A stretch of 25,183 nucleotides of DNA from CAYJPA01 sp964371945 (GCA_964371945.1 CAYJPA010000085.1:1-25183), one strand, 5' to 3'. Shown: positions 7,615 to 14,485, numbered from the stretch's first letter. Numbers and translations: made by a program. Notes: a model not told the origin generated them from the letters alone.

Positions 7615-8034
7615 ATGAGCGACAAGCCCGTCGAGGGAAATGGGATCAAAGAGCAACCCTGGATTCTCACGACGCCGAGCAGATCATCAGAATTCAAGGT
7701 CTATCGCGATGAAACCGCAAAACCGCCGGCGTTGGTTTGCATCATCGGCGGCACCATCCTGAGCTATCAGTTGCGTTGTCTCGAGGATTTGCACGCGATG
7801 CTCAAGGATTACGGCGACTGGATGCCGCTCGGCAGCGCGGACGAGCAGAAACCCGCCGCCGAGGGCACCGTCGAGGCCTGGGCGCGGTCGGCCGACAACC
7901 CGGTCGGCGGTTGGTACGGGATCAAACGCGGCTACCGCGGTCGATTTGGAAACTACGTTCCCCCGGTCATGGAACTGCTCGGTCTGGCGGAAGTCGAACA
8001 CCAAGCTCGGAATAACCGGATGCGCGCCATCTAG
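7615..8034 (+). CDS. Small conserved protein (resembles DUF6855)
   Basis: A soluble 139-aa protein with no signal peptide. Blocks I recognise from similar unnamed bacterial proteins are: EQPWILTTP, YRDETAKPPALVCIIGG, LRCLEDLHAMLKDYGDWMPLGSADEQKP, EGTVEAWARS and GRFGNYVPPVMELLGLAEVEH. I believe this is the family called DUF6855, from memory only. No catalytic motif is evident and the function is unknown. AGGAG lies about 9 nt before ATG 7615. Divergent from the nucleoside hydrolase gene (133 bp), so the two may share control. Confidence 0.82.
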   Translation: MSDKPVEGNGIKEQPWILTTPSRSSEFKVYRDETAKPPALVCIIGGTILSYQLRCLEDLHAMLKDYGDWMPLGSADEQKPAAEGTVEAWARSADNPVGGWYGIKRGYRGRFGNYVPPVMELLGLAEVEHQARNNRMRAI

Positions 8035-8063
8035 CCACCCTCGGTTCGAGCGGCCCAACGCAC

Positions 8064-8201
8064 AAAATGTCACTTAATGTCACACCCTGGCGGTGTTGCT
8101 GTGCTGCAACATCACGGCGGTTCCGCCATTCCCGACTTGACACCACTCCGGCACATCAAAAGAATATCTGACTGTAATGATAAGATATATCAGCAACCGC
8201 G
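8064..8201 (+). promoter_or_regulatory. AT-rich promoter region of the siderophore-interacting protein gene
   Basis: Contains two copies of AATGTCAC 10 bp apart (8066 and 8076), a small hairpin (TGTTGC 8094-8099 with GCAACA 8106-8111), a TTGACA at 8137-8142, and an AT-rich stretch (8155-8192) including GTAATGATAAGATATATC. The last is loosely like a Fur-type operator, which would suit an iron-related gene. No assigned -10 box fits cleanly, so this is tentative. Confidence 0.3.
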
Positions 8202-8261
8202 ATGCCGCGTCCCGTTGATCGTGTAACTGGTTTCGCTTTGCCCGAAAAACTGGAGCGCTCC

Positions 8262-9071
8262 ATGACCGCGACCACAAGCGTCCCCGTAAAACGCCGCCGG
8301 GCGACGCACAAGATGAAGACGATATTCGCCGAGGTCTCCGCGGTCCAACGTGTGACACGCAATGTTGCTCGGATCACATTTCGCGGTCCGGAGCTCGAGG
8401 GCTTTGTGACCGACTTCGCCGATCAGTTCGCGACGCTGCTCTTTCCGGTCAACGGGCAGGAGCGACCGACCATCGCCCCAGGGTTCACCTGGGAAGAGTG
8501 GCAGGCGATGCCTGACGAGATTCGCCCTGAAGCGCGAAACTACACGATCCGCCGTTACCGGCCGGAATGCCAAGAGATCGACATCGACTTCGTACTCCAC
8601 GGCGGAATCGGTTTCGGCACCAGATGGGCGGCCGCGGCCAAACCCGGCGATCAGGTTGCGCTCTGGGGACCTCGAGTTGGCTACAACCCATTGCCAAACG
8701 CCGACTGGCGACTCTTGATCGGCGACGAAACCGGACTGCCGGCGATCGGCGCGATTCTCGAATCGCTGCCGCCAGGTACGCGTGCACAGGTGATCGTGGA
8801 AGTCGAGAGCTCAGTAGACGAGCAATCGTTGACAAGCGCCGCCGACTTCGAAATCACCTGGCTCCATCGCGAAGCAGTCGAATCCGGCCGTCCCAGCCGG
8901 CTTATCAATGCGGTCAAGGCTTTGCCACCATTCGAAGAGACAGTCTACGCCTGGGGCGGAGGCGAGATGGACCTCATGACCTCATACGGCAAGTATCTCC
9001 GCCGCGATCGTAGCCTCAAAACCTCGGCCATTTCGGCAATCGGATACTGGCGCCGCGAGGGCACACACTGA
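8262..9071 (+). CDS. Siderophore-interacting protein (FAD-dependent ferric reductase-like)
   Basis: A cytosolic flavoprotein of the SIP family, which reduces ferric siderophores to release iron using NAD(P)H. Residues ~20-145 form the FAD barrel with RNYTIRRY (92-99, the flavin-binding Arg-x-Tyr-Thr motif) and HGGIGFGTRWA (113-123). The C-terminal half is a nucleotide-binding domain with GDETGLPAI (154-162) and YAWGGGEMDLM. The length of 269 aa is normal. ATG 8262 is chosen because GGAG lies 6 nt upstream; an ATG at 8202 would add 20 unconserved residues and lies in the AT-rich promoter. No transporter or siderophore synthesis gene is nearby, so which siderophore it serves is open. Confidence 0.92.
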   Translation: MTATTSVPVKRRRATHKMKTIFAEVSAVQRVTRNVARITFRGPELEGFVTDFADQFATLLFPVNGQERPTIAPGFTWEEWQAMPDEIRPEARNYTIRRYRPECQEIDIDFVLHGGIGFGTRWAAAAKPGDQVALWGPRVGYNPLPNADWRLLIGDETGLPAIGAILESLPPGTRAQVIVEVESSVDEQSLTSAADFEITWLHREAVESGRPSRLINAVKALPPFEETVYAWGGGEMDLMTSYGKYLRRDRSLKTSAISAIGYWRREGTH

Positions 9072-9079
9072 TTCCCATC

Positions 9080-9134
9080 CGTCATCCTGAGCGGAGGCCG
9101 CTGCCGGAGTCGAAGGACCTCCCTGAAGGGCGTT
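9080..9134. repeat. Dispersed CATCCTGAGC-type repeat
   Basis: Contains CGTCATCCTGAGCGGAGGC (from 9080) followed by GGAGTCGAAGGACC (9106-9119) and the mini-palindrome CCCTGAAGGG (9121-9130). The pair TCATCCTGAGC...TCGAAGGA(C/T)C is a word set I know from dispersed intergenic repeats in many bacterial genomes. It starts 9 bp after the siderophore-interacting protein stop. No gene lies between here and 9454. Confidence 0.65.
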
Positions 9135-9453
9135 CTCTATCGCCGCGCGTACCCGCCTGGCACCATGCACCACCAACGGAGGCGGCAAATCCCCTCAATC
9201 CGAGCATGGACTGCAGCTCTCACTCGTCAACTTGAAAATCTGATTTGGCAGGGCCTTTCGCTTCACGATGGTGATCGGTCACCCCGATGGCGGCCATTCA
9301 TCAATCGTATTTCCGCAAGACTCAACACAATCGTCGCTGGAGGTCCGGCACTGGTTGGGTGATCTCACGGATGGCTGTCGATCGGGTCCGCCCTACCCTG
9401 CTGTCATCGGACCGAACGCTTCGGCCACGATCGCAGACGGAAAGGACGACCTG
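9135..9453. other. Intergenic stretch without a supported gene
   Basis: About 320 bp between the dispersed repeat and the small exported-protein gene. The only structure noted is GGTGA/TCACC (9270-9274 and 9279-9283, 4-nt loop). ORFs here look like chance frames. Confidence 0.5.
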
Positions 9454-9882
9454 ATGAACGGCTTGTGGCAATCGATCGCTATCATCGCGGCGGCGGCCGC
9501 GCTCTTGATCGGATTGGGGAGCAACCAAACAGGAGCGAACGACAAGATAACCTACCCATCGACCGATGAAACACCTCAGGACTTCGAGGACGGCCGCTTC
9601 GCGGCCGGCGGTGAGGCCATCGACGGTTACGATAGCTAGGGATAACTTGTCTGGCCGGAGTGCCAAATTGACGGCGGCAGCTTCGAATCCTGCGAATGGG
9701 GCTGGGAAGGCGACACGTGCTCTGCCAGCGGCGAGCTTCACCTATCCGATGATGGTTCACAACTTGACAGTATCGCCCTGCAGATTGGATCCAAAACACC
9801 AGACAAGAGTCAAATTCGCGGCGATTTAGCCCAATCTGGCAACAGAGCGGTGCAAGGTAGTCAGGCGAACCAAGACTCGTAG
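9454..9882 (+). pseudogene. Small exported protein, interrupted by two stops
   Basis: ATG 9454 has AAGGA 8 nt upstream and opens a signal-peptide-like sequence (MNGLWQSIAIIAAAAALLIG) followed by an acidic region ending in IDGYDS at a TAG (9637-9639), 61 aa. The same frame continues past TAG-GGA-TAA into about 78 codons of protein-like composition: WPECQIDGGSFESCEWGW, four cysteines in all, then GELHLSDDGSQLDSIALQIG, stopping at 9880-9882. No start codon lies early in the second part, so it could only be made by readthrough or as part of a once longer gene. The most likely reading is a broken small secreted, possibly disulfide-bonded protein. I do not recognise the family. The 61-aa product could still be made. 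Confidence 0.5.
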
Positions 9883-9906
9883 TTAATCGCTTGCTTCCAT
9901 AGTAGC

Positions 9907-9943
9907 TGATGCCGTTCTCCGGTAATTTTGGAGAACGGCATCA
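9907..9943. terminator. Perfect 14-bp hairpin between convergent genes
   Basis: Arms 9907-9920 and 9930-9943 are perfectly complementary (TGATGCCGTTCTCC and its reverse complement) around a 9-nt loop. It lies between the end of the broken exported-protein gene and the stop of the minus-strand small zinc-type gene, so it probably ends transcription from both sides. Neither flank has a T-run, so it is not a textbook intrinsic terminator. Confidence 0.65.
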
Positions 9944-9990
9944 CCCGTTTCGGCGAGTACTCCGCGTCGAGTATTGCGTCGACGACACCC

Positions 9991-10143
9991 TTACGGCTCG
10001 ACCTCGATCATGTCCCGAACCTGATCGTCGCTGAGTGTGAGATCGTGTGCTTCCGTCGCATGCTGTTGAACCTTGGCGATAAGATCCGCTTCGTCCTGTG
10101 ACCGCACTTCCGCCCCACAACTGCATCGCACCACGCTGCTCAT
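9991..10143 (-). CDS. DUF1059-like small CxC protein
   Basis: A 50-aa protein. It opens MSSVVRCSCGAEVRSQDEAD, then has QQHATEAHDL, and ends DDQVRDMIEVEP. The CxCG motif, the His residues of QHATEAH and the total length match the DUF1059 small-protein family as I remember it; zinc binding by the cysteines and histidines is plausible, function unknown. AGGA lies about 10 nt before the ATG. It is transcribed away from the BTAD regulator gene, with 96 bp between starts and the 11-bp repeat array in between, so it is a candidate target of that regulator. Confidence 0.78.
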   Translation of the reverse strand: MSSVVRCSCGAEVRSQDEADLIAKVQQHATEAHDLTLSDDQVRDMIEVEP

Positions 10144-10209
10144 GGCCTTGCTTCCTGTCACTCACGCTGTGAAACCACACCGGTCTCGATTTCACCGTAC
10201 GGCCGCGTC

Positions 10210-10238
10210 CTTGCAGACTACTTGCATTATGCTTGCAC
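10210..10238. promoter_or_regulatory. Three direct heptamer repeats with exact 11-bp period (SARP-like operator)
   Basis: CTTGCA occurs at 10210-10215, 10221-10226 and 10232-10237, exactly 11 bp apart: 7-bp units with 4-bp spacers. SARP regulators (OmpR-like winged helix plus BTAD) are known to bind heptamer repeats with an 11-bp period. The array sits directly before the start of a BTAD gene. TATGCT (10228-10233), 6 nt before ATG 10240, could be a -10 box for a leaderless transcript overlapped by the repeats. In the other direction TACGGT (10199-10194) lies 10 bp beyond the last repeat, close to the activating geometry known for SARPs. Confidence 0.65.
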
Positions 10239-10239
10239 G

Positions 10240-11010
10240 ATGCAGGATCGATCCAGTCCGCTTCGCATCTACATCTGCGGCCGCCTCGCCCTGACGCGAG
10301 GCGATCAGGTCGTACCGGAGTCCGCATTCCCTGCCCGCCAGGGTCGTCGACTCTGGGCATACCTCGTGCTGCATCGCGCGCAACCGGTCAGCCGTGACGA
10401 GCTGGCCGGCGCAGTTTGGGACGACACCATTCCCGATGCATGGGACTCCGTATTGCAGGCCTTGATCAGCCGTTTGCGGCGATCTCTCCGCCCAGTTGCG
10501 GAAACGGATGGTCCGGCCATCGCTGGCGAACCAGGACGCTACGACCTGCGTCTGCCTCCCGAAACGAACATCGACTTCGAACGAGCCCGCACCGCACTTC
10601 ACCGCGCGGATGTCCTCATGCGCTCCGAGGCCTTCGCCGCCGCGCTCGCGGAGACGCGGGTCGCGGTCGAAATCGCTGCTCGTGGTTTCCTGCACGGTGA
10701 GGGGGGAGCCTGGGTCGAGGGTCAACGTAGGCTGCTCCATTCGGTTCGCGTGCACGCGATGGAGTACACGGTCGAAGCGGAGCTGCGGCGCGAACACGCG
10801 GACACCGCGGAACGGGAAGCGGAACAACTCCTCGCACTCGACCCGCTTCGCGAGAGTGGGCACAGGCTCCTCATGCGTGCGCTCGCCGCGAACGGAAACG
10901 CCAGCGCGGTTCGGCGGGCATTGATTGAATGCCGGCGGGTACTCGCCGCCGAGGGTATGGCTCCCTCGACCGCGACCGAACAACTCGCGGCAGAGCTTAC
11001 GTCAAGTTGA
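10240..11010 (+). CDS. BTAD-domain transcriptional regulator (SARP-like)
   Basis: A stand-alone regulator of 256 aa. Residues ~8-105 form an OmpR/PhoB-type winged helix (RIYICGRLALTRGDQVV, RQGRRLWAYLVLHRAQPVSRDELAGAVW, SVLQALISRLRRSL as the recognition helix). Residues ~110-250 form the BTAD tetratricopeptide-like helical domain (FERARTALHRADVLM, RLLHSVRVHAMEYTVEAEL, LLALDPLRESGHRLLMRALA). No ATPase or sensor domain is present, so it is of the short SARP type. ATG 10240 is preferred; TTG 10222 would overlap the repeats. No Shine-Dalgarno sequence is seen, consistent with a leaderless message. No antibiotic cluster is present, so the targets may be itself and the divergent small gene. Confidence 0.88.
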   Translation: MQDRSSPLRIYICGRLALTRGDQVVPESAFPARQGRRLWAYLVLHRAQPVSRDELAGAVWDDTIPDAWDSVLQALISRLRRSLRPVAETDGPAIAGEPGRYDLRLPPETNIDFERARTALHRADVLMRSEAFAAALAETRVAVEIAARGFLHGEGGAWVEGQRRLLHSVRVHAMEYTVEAELRREHADTAEREAEQLLALDPLRESGHRLLMRALAANGNASAVRRALIECRRVLAAEGMAPSTATEQLAAELTSS

Positions 11011-11044
11011 CACCGGCGGCGACGCGGACGACGATCGTCAACCC

Positions 11045-11206
11045 GTGTTGATCGAACTCATAGGCGATGGCGGACAACCCCACACCGCGCCGCCGGTCCA
11101 TACGGATCGCGTCCGAGCATTGCTAACCGGGCAGATGAGTGATGACGAACAACGACTCCTGATATCGATCTTTGACCGGATTCAGTCGACCGCCAGCCGA
11201 AGCTAA
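11045..11206 (+). CDS. Possible small protein downstream of the BTAD regulator
   Basis: A 53-aa frame from GTG 11045: VLIELIGDGGQPHTAPP, later LLTGQMSDDEQRLLISIFDRI. The composition is protein-like and the end is probably helical, but no ribosome site is visible. A longer version from ATG 10925 would overlap the BTAD gene in another frame. It ends 4 bp into the opposite-strand methyltransferase gene. Same strand as the BTAD gene and 34 bp after it. No family recognised. Confidence 0.38.
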   Translation: MLIELIGDGGQPHTAPPVHTDRVRALLTGQMSDDEQRLLISIFDRIQSTASRS

Positions 11207-11997
11207 TCGGCGTCAGGCTTCCGGGCGGTCAAGATGGGTTGGTAGAAGCCGCTTTCCTCAGGCTCGAGCCAACGAACGTCGTTCATCCCCGCGTTACGTG
11301 CCGCCTGCTCAAGCACCTGCCGGCCGAACGCCTGGTACTCGACCTCGAAGCAATCCGTTCGCCAGCCGCCGTCGGACTGCCGCACGATGAACTGCTGAAG
11401 CCGGTACGAATTGCCGTCGGCGGCCCACTCCCAAACTTGAAACGTGATTCTGCGACCATCTGGCCCGTCCAACACTCGGCGACCTTCCGTGCGTGGGAAA
11501 TCGATTCGCAGGCGGTCGTAATCGCGCACGCTGATCACGAAAAGCCCGCATGACCGCAATTTCGTAGCCATTTGCTCCACTGCTTTGGCCAGATCGTCAA
11601 GATTTGGGAGATGCGGAAGAGCGTTATCGCAGGCCAGCACGACGTCGAACGAGCCTGACACTTCCTCCGCAAGCGACCGAAGATCTGCGATTCCTCTAGT
11701 GACGGTGAGTCCGCGCGATTTGATTTCGCGCTGAAGACGCGAGACAGCATTCGGACTGAGATCGGTGGCATAGACTCGATGACCGAGCTGCGCGAGGCCG
11801 ATCGTCTGCGTGCCGATGCCCGACGTGCCAATGCCCGATGCGCAATCAAGCACTGAGTGTGGGCCGGACCCGATCGCCATCGAAATGATCCGATCGAGCA
11901 CACCCGCCTGACGCTGAATCGATGCTTCCCAATCGGCGAAAAGCAGGTGGTAGTCATCCGCCAATTCGTCGTAGAACAGGCGAACGAATTCTCCCAT
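11203..11997 (-). CDS. Class I SAM-dependent methyltransferase with duplicated glycine loop
   Basis: A 264-aa Rossmann methyltransferase. Motif I should read VLDCAxGIGTQTIGLA; here it reads VLDCASGIGTSGIGTQTIGL (residues 49-68) because a 15-bp unit (11809-11823 and 11824-11838, one mismatch) is present twice, inserting five residues in the loop that holds SAM. Motif II is VYATDLSP (Asp79, ribose hydroxyl contact). FDVVLACDNALPHL is motif IV and SCGLFVISVRDYDR is motif V/VI. The substrate is unknown. ATG 11997 starts it; it lies 45 bp after the preceding minus-strand gene, so probably the same transcript. The frame stays open; whether the enlarged loop still binds SAM is uncertain. Confidence 0.88.
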   Translation of the reverse strand: MGEFVRLFYDELADDYHLLFADWEASIQRQAGVLDRIISMAIGSGPHSVLDCASGIGTSGIGTQTIGLAQLGHRVYATDLSPNAVSRLQREIKSRGLTVTRGIADLRSLAEEVSGSFDVVLACDNALPHLPNLDDLAKAVEQMATKLRSCGLFVISVRDYDRLRIDFPRTEGRRVLDGPDGRRITFQVWEWAADGNSYRLQQFIVRQSDGGWRTDCFEVEYQAFGRQVLEQAARNAGMNDVRWLEPEESGFYQPILTARKPDAD

Positions 11998-12042
11998 CGT
12001 GGCATCCCACCCATTGCTTGCCCGACGAACGCTGCCGAGTTG

Positions 12043-12606
12043 TTATCCAGGAATCGTTGATTGAGTTGCGCGCTCAACTCGTTCGAAGATCTCTTCCCAG
12101 TTCGCCCGCAGCGGTCGCACACCGAATTCCGTGATCGCCAGACGCAGCACAGATTCCAGAGAAACAGATCCGGTCGGGATAATTACTTTGTGGAAGTCGC
12201 CGGGTCGGATCACCTGTTGACCGGCCAGTAGCGCTCGCCCGACGTGGAGATGGGGGTAGCTCACAACCTCCGGTACACGTGATTCCGGTTTCCAATGGAA
12301 AGCGAGTATTTCTTGTTCTGCAATGCGGTACTCATAGTAGTACTCGATGGTCTTCGCCGTATATCGCGTCCTCTTCTCGGAGGTTTCGGACTCGACAATT
12401 CGAAGGACGTGTCCAGCACGAAGCTTCACATCCAGATTTCCCCTTAGCGGGACGAGATCAAAATCCGCCAACGGAGCGGAATACTCCGTGTTTAGCCGAA
12501 GAGTGAAAGGGGATTGAATGATCAATCGGTGATTGGTGACACATTGCAAAGCGTCGTTTAGTGGCTCAATGAATAAGCTGTATGCCTCAAATGGTGTTCG
12601 GCCCAC
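12043..12606 (-). CDS. Conserved protein of unknown function, second gene of a two-gene module
   Basis: A soluble 187-aa protein. The middle is beta-rich and aromatic (TIEYYYEYRIAEQEILAFHW), followed by VPEVVSYPHLHVG, and the end is IIPTGSVSLESVLRLAITEFGVRPLRANWEEIFE. The layout (small domain, YxYxYxI strand, His-rich PHLHVG, helical end) is reminiscent of DUF6516-like proteins of proposed toxin-antitoxin pairs, but I cannot confirm homology. It begins with GTG 12606, six bases after the stop of the 75-aa gene, so the two are surely co-transcribed. The histidine pair in PHLHVG is a candidate metal or catalytic site. Alternative: a housekeeping unknown. Confidence 0.75.
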   Translation of the reverse strand: MGRTPFEAYSLFIEPLNDALQCVTNHRLIIQSPFTLRLNTEYSAPLADFDLVPLRGNLDVKLRAGHVLRIVESETSEKRTRYTAKTIEYYYEYRIAEQEILAFHWKPESRVPEVVSYPHLHVGRALLAGQQVIRPGDFHKVIIPTGSVSLESVLRLAITEFGVRPLRANWEEIFERVERATQSTIPG

Positions 12607-12612
12607 CGAGAC

Positions 12613-12840
12613 TCAACTCTCGGCGAAAGGGATCAACATCGAAACGATGATGACTTCGGATCGATCTGGATCCTCGATCTCGCCAGCGCGGTAACGGCGG
12701 ATGAATTCCTCACCGCTCATGCCCATGTATTTCCTGGCCTGCCGCTCAAATATCTCTTTGCCTTCTTCTGGGGTAATATAGTCAACCCCAGGAATCAGCT
12801 CCGTTCGCTTCGGTGGCTTCGTATGTGTAACCATATCCAT
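12613..12840 (-). CDS. Small conserved protein, first gene of a two-gene module
   Basis: A 75-aa protein: a basic start (THTKPPKRTEL), then a helical core TPEEGKEIFERQARKYMGMSGEEFIRRYRAGEIEDPD and the hydrophobic end VIIVSMLIPFAES. Small proteins with this EEGKxIF...GxSGEEFIRRxxAGE pattern are widespread and unnamed; the size and tight link to a larger partner recall an antitoxin, but no DNA-binding fold is evident. A very good ribosome site (GAGGAG, 4 nt before ATG 12840; 10 nt before a second ATG at 12834). It lies 54 bp after the rhamnose mutarotase gene. Confidence 0.75.
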   Translation of the reverse strand: MDMVTHTKPPKRTELIPGVDYITPEEGKEIFERQARKYMGMSGEEFIRRYRAGEIEDPDRSEVIIVSMLIPFAES

Positions 12841-12894
12841 CTATCTCCTCGTCTCAAGAATAGCAGACAGATTTTGAAATCTATAGCGAAACGA

Positions 12895-13215
12895 TTAGTC
12901 CGATCGGAAGACTTCTTCCATGAGACGAAGCGGTTGGGATGCGTCTGGATCGACCGGGGTCGCAAGGTATCCAGACATGAATTCCTGCCAGCGGCGATTC
13001 GCATCGCTCTGAGCAAGGGCGGCGTTGAATGCCTCCCGATCATCGCACTCGAGATAGCCGAACAACTCCGCTCCGTCCGCGAAAATCGAGTAATTGCGGG
13101 CACCGGCACACTTCAAATCGCGCAGCAGCTCCGGCCAGACTTCACGGTGCAGTCGCTTGTATTCATCGAGCTTGTCCGGTTGAACCCAAAGTCGAAACGC
13201 CACTCGCTCCACCAT
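12895..13215 (-). CDS. rhaM: L-rhamnose mutarotase
   Basis: Interconverts the anomers of L-rhamnose; cytosolic. The 106-aa size is right for this family. EYKRLHREVWPEL holds the family Tyr19 and His23 (the YxxxH active-site pair), followed by NYSIFADGAELFGYLEC and NRRWQEFMSGYL. ATG 13215 is the start: AGGAGG lies 5 nt upstream, and the ATG overlaps the TGA of the dehydratase gene (TGATG), giving translational coupling. A longer frame from 13290 lies within the preceding gene and is not real. It works beside rhamnonate dehydratase in a non-phosphorylating rhamnose route; the dehydrogenase, lactonase and aldolase are not in the window. Confidence 0.92.
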   Translation of the reverse strand: MVERVAFRLWVQPDKLDEYKRLHREVWPELLRDLKCAGARNYSIFADGAELFGYLECDDREAFNAALAQSDANRRWQEFMSGYLATPVDPDASQPLRLMEEVFRSD

Positions 13216-14426
13216 CACAACCTCCTGGTCGAACGCTCGGGCCTGACCTCGATCCGGCTCACGCGATCGTGGTTCAGCGTGATCCCCCATCCCGGCCGGT
13301 CGGGGGGACGGATTTTGCCGTTGACCGGGATCGGATCGCCTCCGAAGAGATCGCCCCAGAGCGGCACGATCTCCATCCCGTCAGGGCTCATCGCAAGCAC
13401 TTCTTGGAATGGAGTATTGGTGAATGCCATCTGGAAATGAGAGCTGAAGACGCCCGAACCGTGCGGAACAACCGGGATATCGTGGGCAGAGGCCATCGCC
13501 GCAATCTTGCGTGCCTCGGTCACACCACCAACCCATGTCAAATCGGGTTGCAGAATGTCCACGCGGGAGCGCGCGATCAATTCCCGGAATCCATAGCGGG
13601 TGTATTCATGCTCGCCGGTCGTGATCCGCTGCCACGGGCAGGCCGTCTTGATCTTGGCGTGACCGTCGTAGTCGTCGGGAGGGAGTGGTTCCTCGATCCA
13701 TTGAACACGGTATGGCCGCACGGCATAGGCGAGATCGATCGTATACGCGACATCGAGCGCCATATAGCAATCGAGCATCAGATCGAAATCCGGACCAACC
13801 GCCTCACGCGCATTTGCGACAAGCTCAATGTTCGCTTTCAAGCCTTCCCGGCCATCGGCCGGCCCGTACGGAAGCGGCATCTTCGCGCCGAAGAAGCCAA
13901 GCTCCTTGTAACGCGCGGGCTGCACGCCGGTGACATAGCACGGAATCGAGGCCTTGGTTTCGCCGCCGAGGAGCTTGTACACGGGTTCGTCTCGGAGTTT
14001 CCCGCACAGGTCCCACAGCGCGAGATCGACGGCGCTAATTGCGCAGATCGCGATCCCCTTACGCCCGTAGTACATGGAGCCGCGCCACATTTGATCCCAA
14101 AGGCGTTCGACATCGCGTGGATCGGAACCGATCAAAAAACGCGACAGATGTTGCTGGACGATGAACCCGCCAATATCGCCGCCGTGACTGATGCCGATTC
14201 CGATCTCGCCAGATTCAGTTTCGATCTCGACGATCAAACCGCCGAGCACATCGATTCCCCAGCTCGTTCGCCGCTCCCGGTACTCCGGGTAACGCGACAT
14301 CGGGTTGGCAATAATCGAATCGACAATCCAATGCTCGGTCGGTTGCGCGTGGTAATCACCGCCCTCACGTCCGGAGGTCGGGATGTACGCCCGCACATCA
14401 GCAATTTGAAATCGACCGCCGGCCAT
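13215..14426 (-). CDS. rhmD: L-rhamnonate dehydratase (enolase superfamily)
   Basis: Dehydrates L-rhamnonate to 2-keto-3-deoxy-L-rhamnonate with Mg2+. It closely parallels the remembered E. coli enzyme: GGDYHAQPTEHWI near the start, VDLALWDLCGKL, and GVQPARYKELGFFGAKMP. The metal ligands are Asp218 (LMLDCYM), Glu244 (WIEEPLPP) and Glu271 (TTGEHEY), and the catalytic histidine is His321 (VVPHGSGV). FTNTPFQEVLAMSPDG and PVNGKIRPPDRPGWG complete the family end. Start ATG 14426 (403 aa) has GAGG 7 nt upstream; a start at 14492 would add 22 unconserved residues. First gene of a minus-strand group, coupled to the mutarotase. Related enolase-superfamily sugar-acid dehydratases cannot be fully excluded, but the neighbour supports rhamnonate. 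Confidence 0.93.
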   Translation of the reverse strand: MAGGRFQIADVRAYIPTSGREGGDYHAQPTEHWIVDSIIANPMSRYPEYRERRTSWGIDVLGGLIVEIETESGEIGIGISHGGDIGGFIVQQHLSRFLIGSDPRDVERLWDQMWRGSMYYGRKGIAICAISAVDLALWDLCGKLRDEPVYKLLGGETKASIPCYVTGVQPARYKELGFFGAKMPLPYGPADGREGLKANIELVANAREAVGPDFDLMLDCYMALDVAYTIDLAYAVRPYRVQWIEEPLPPDDYDGHAKIKTACPWQRITTGEHEYTRYGFRELIARSRVDILQPDLTWVGGVTEARKIAAMASAHDIPVVPHGSGVFSSHFQMAFTNTPFQEVLAMSPDGMEIVPLWGDLFGGDPIPVNGKIRPPDRPGWGITLNHDRVSRIEVRPERSTRRL

Positions 14427-14444
14427 GTTTTGCCTCGATTCAAT

Positions 14445-14485
14445 GTGGTCGTTCGACGTCAGCGAGCGATAGGATAGCCGACCAC
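14445..14485. promoter_or_regulatory. Inverted repeat in the divergent promoter of the rhamnose genes
   Basis: GTGGTCG (14445-14451) and CGACCAC (14479-14485) are perfect 7-bp arms 27 bp apart, between the rhamnonate dehydratase start (14426) and the DinB-like gene start (14565). It could be a split operator for a sugar regulator or a weak hairpin. No regulator gene is adjacent. Confidence 0.35.

Noticed and set aside
10240..11010. BTAD gene as cluster-situated antibiotic regulator
   Set aside because: No biosynthetic genes are seen within the window, so that role is not supported.
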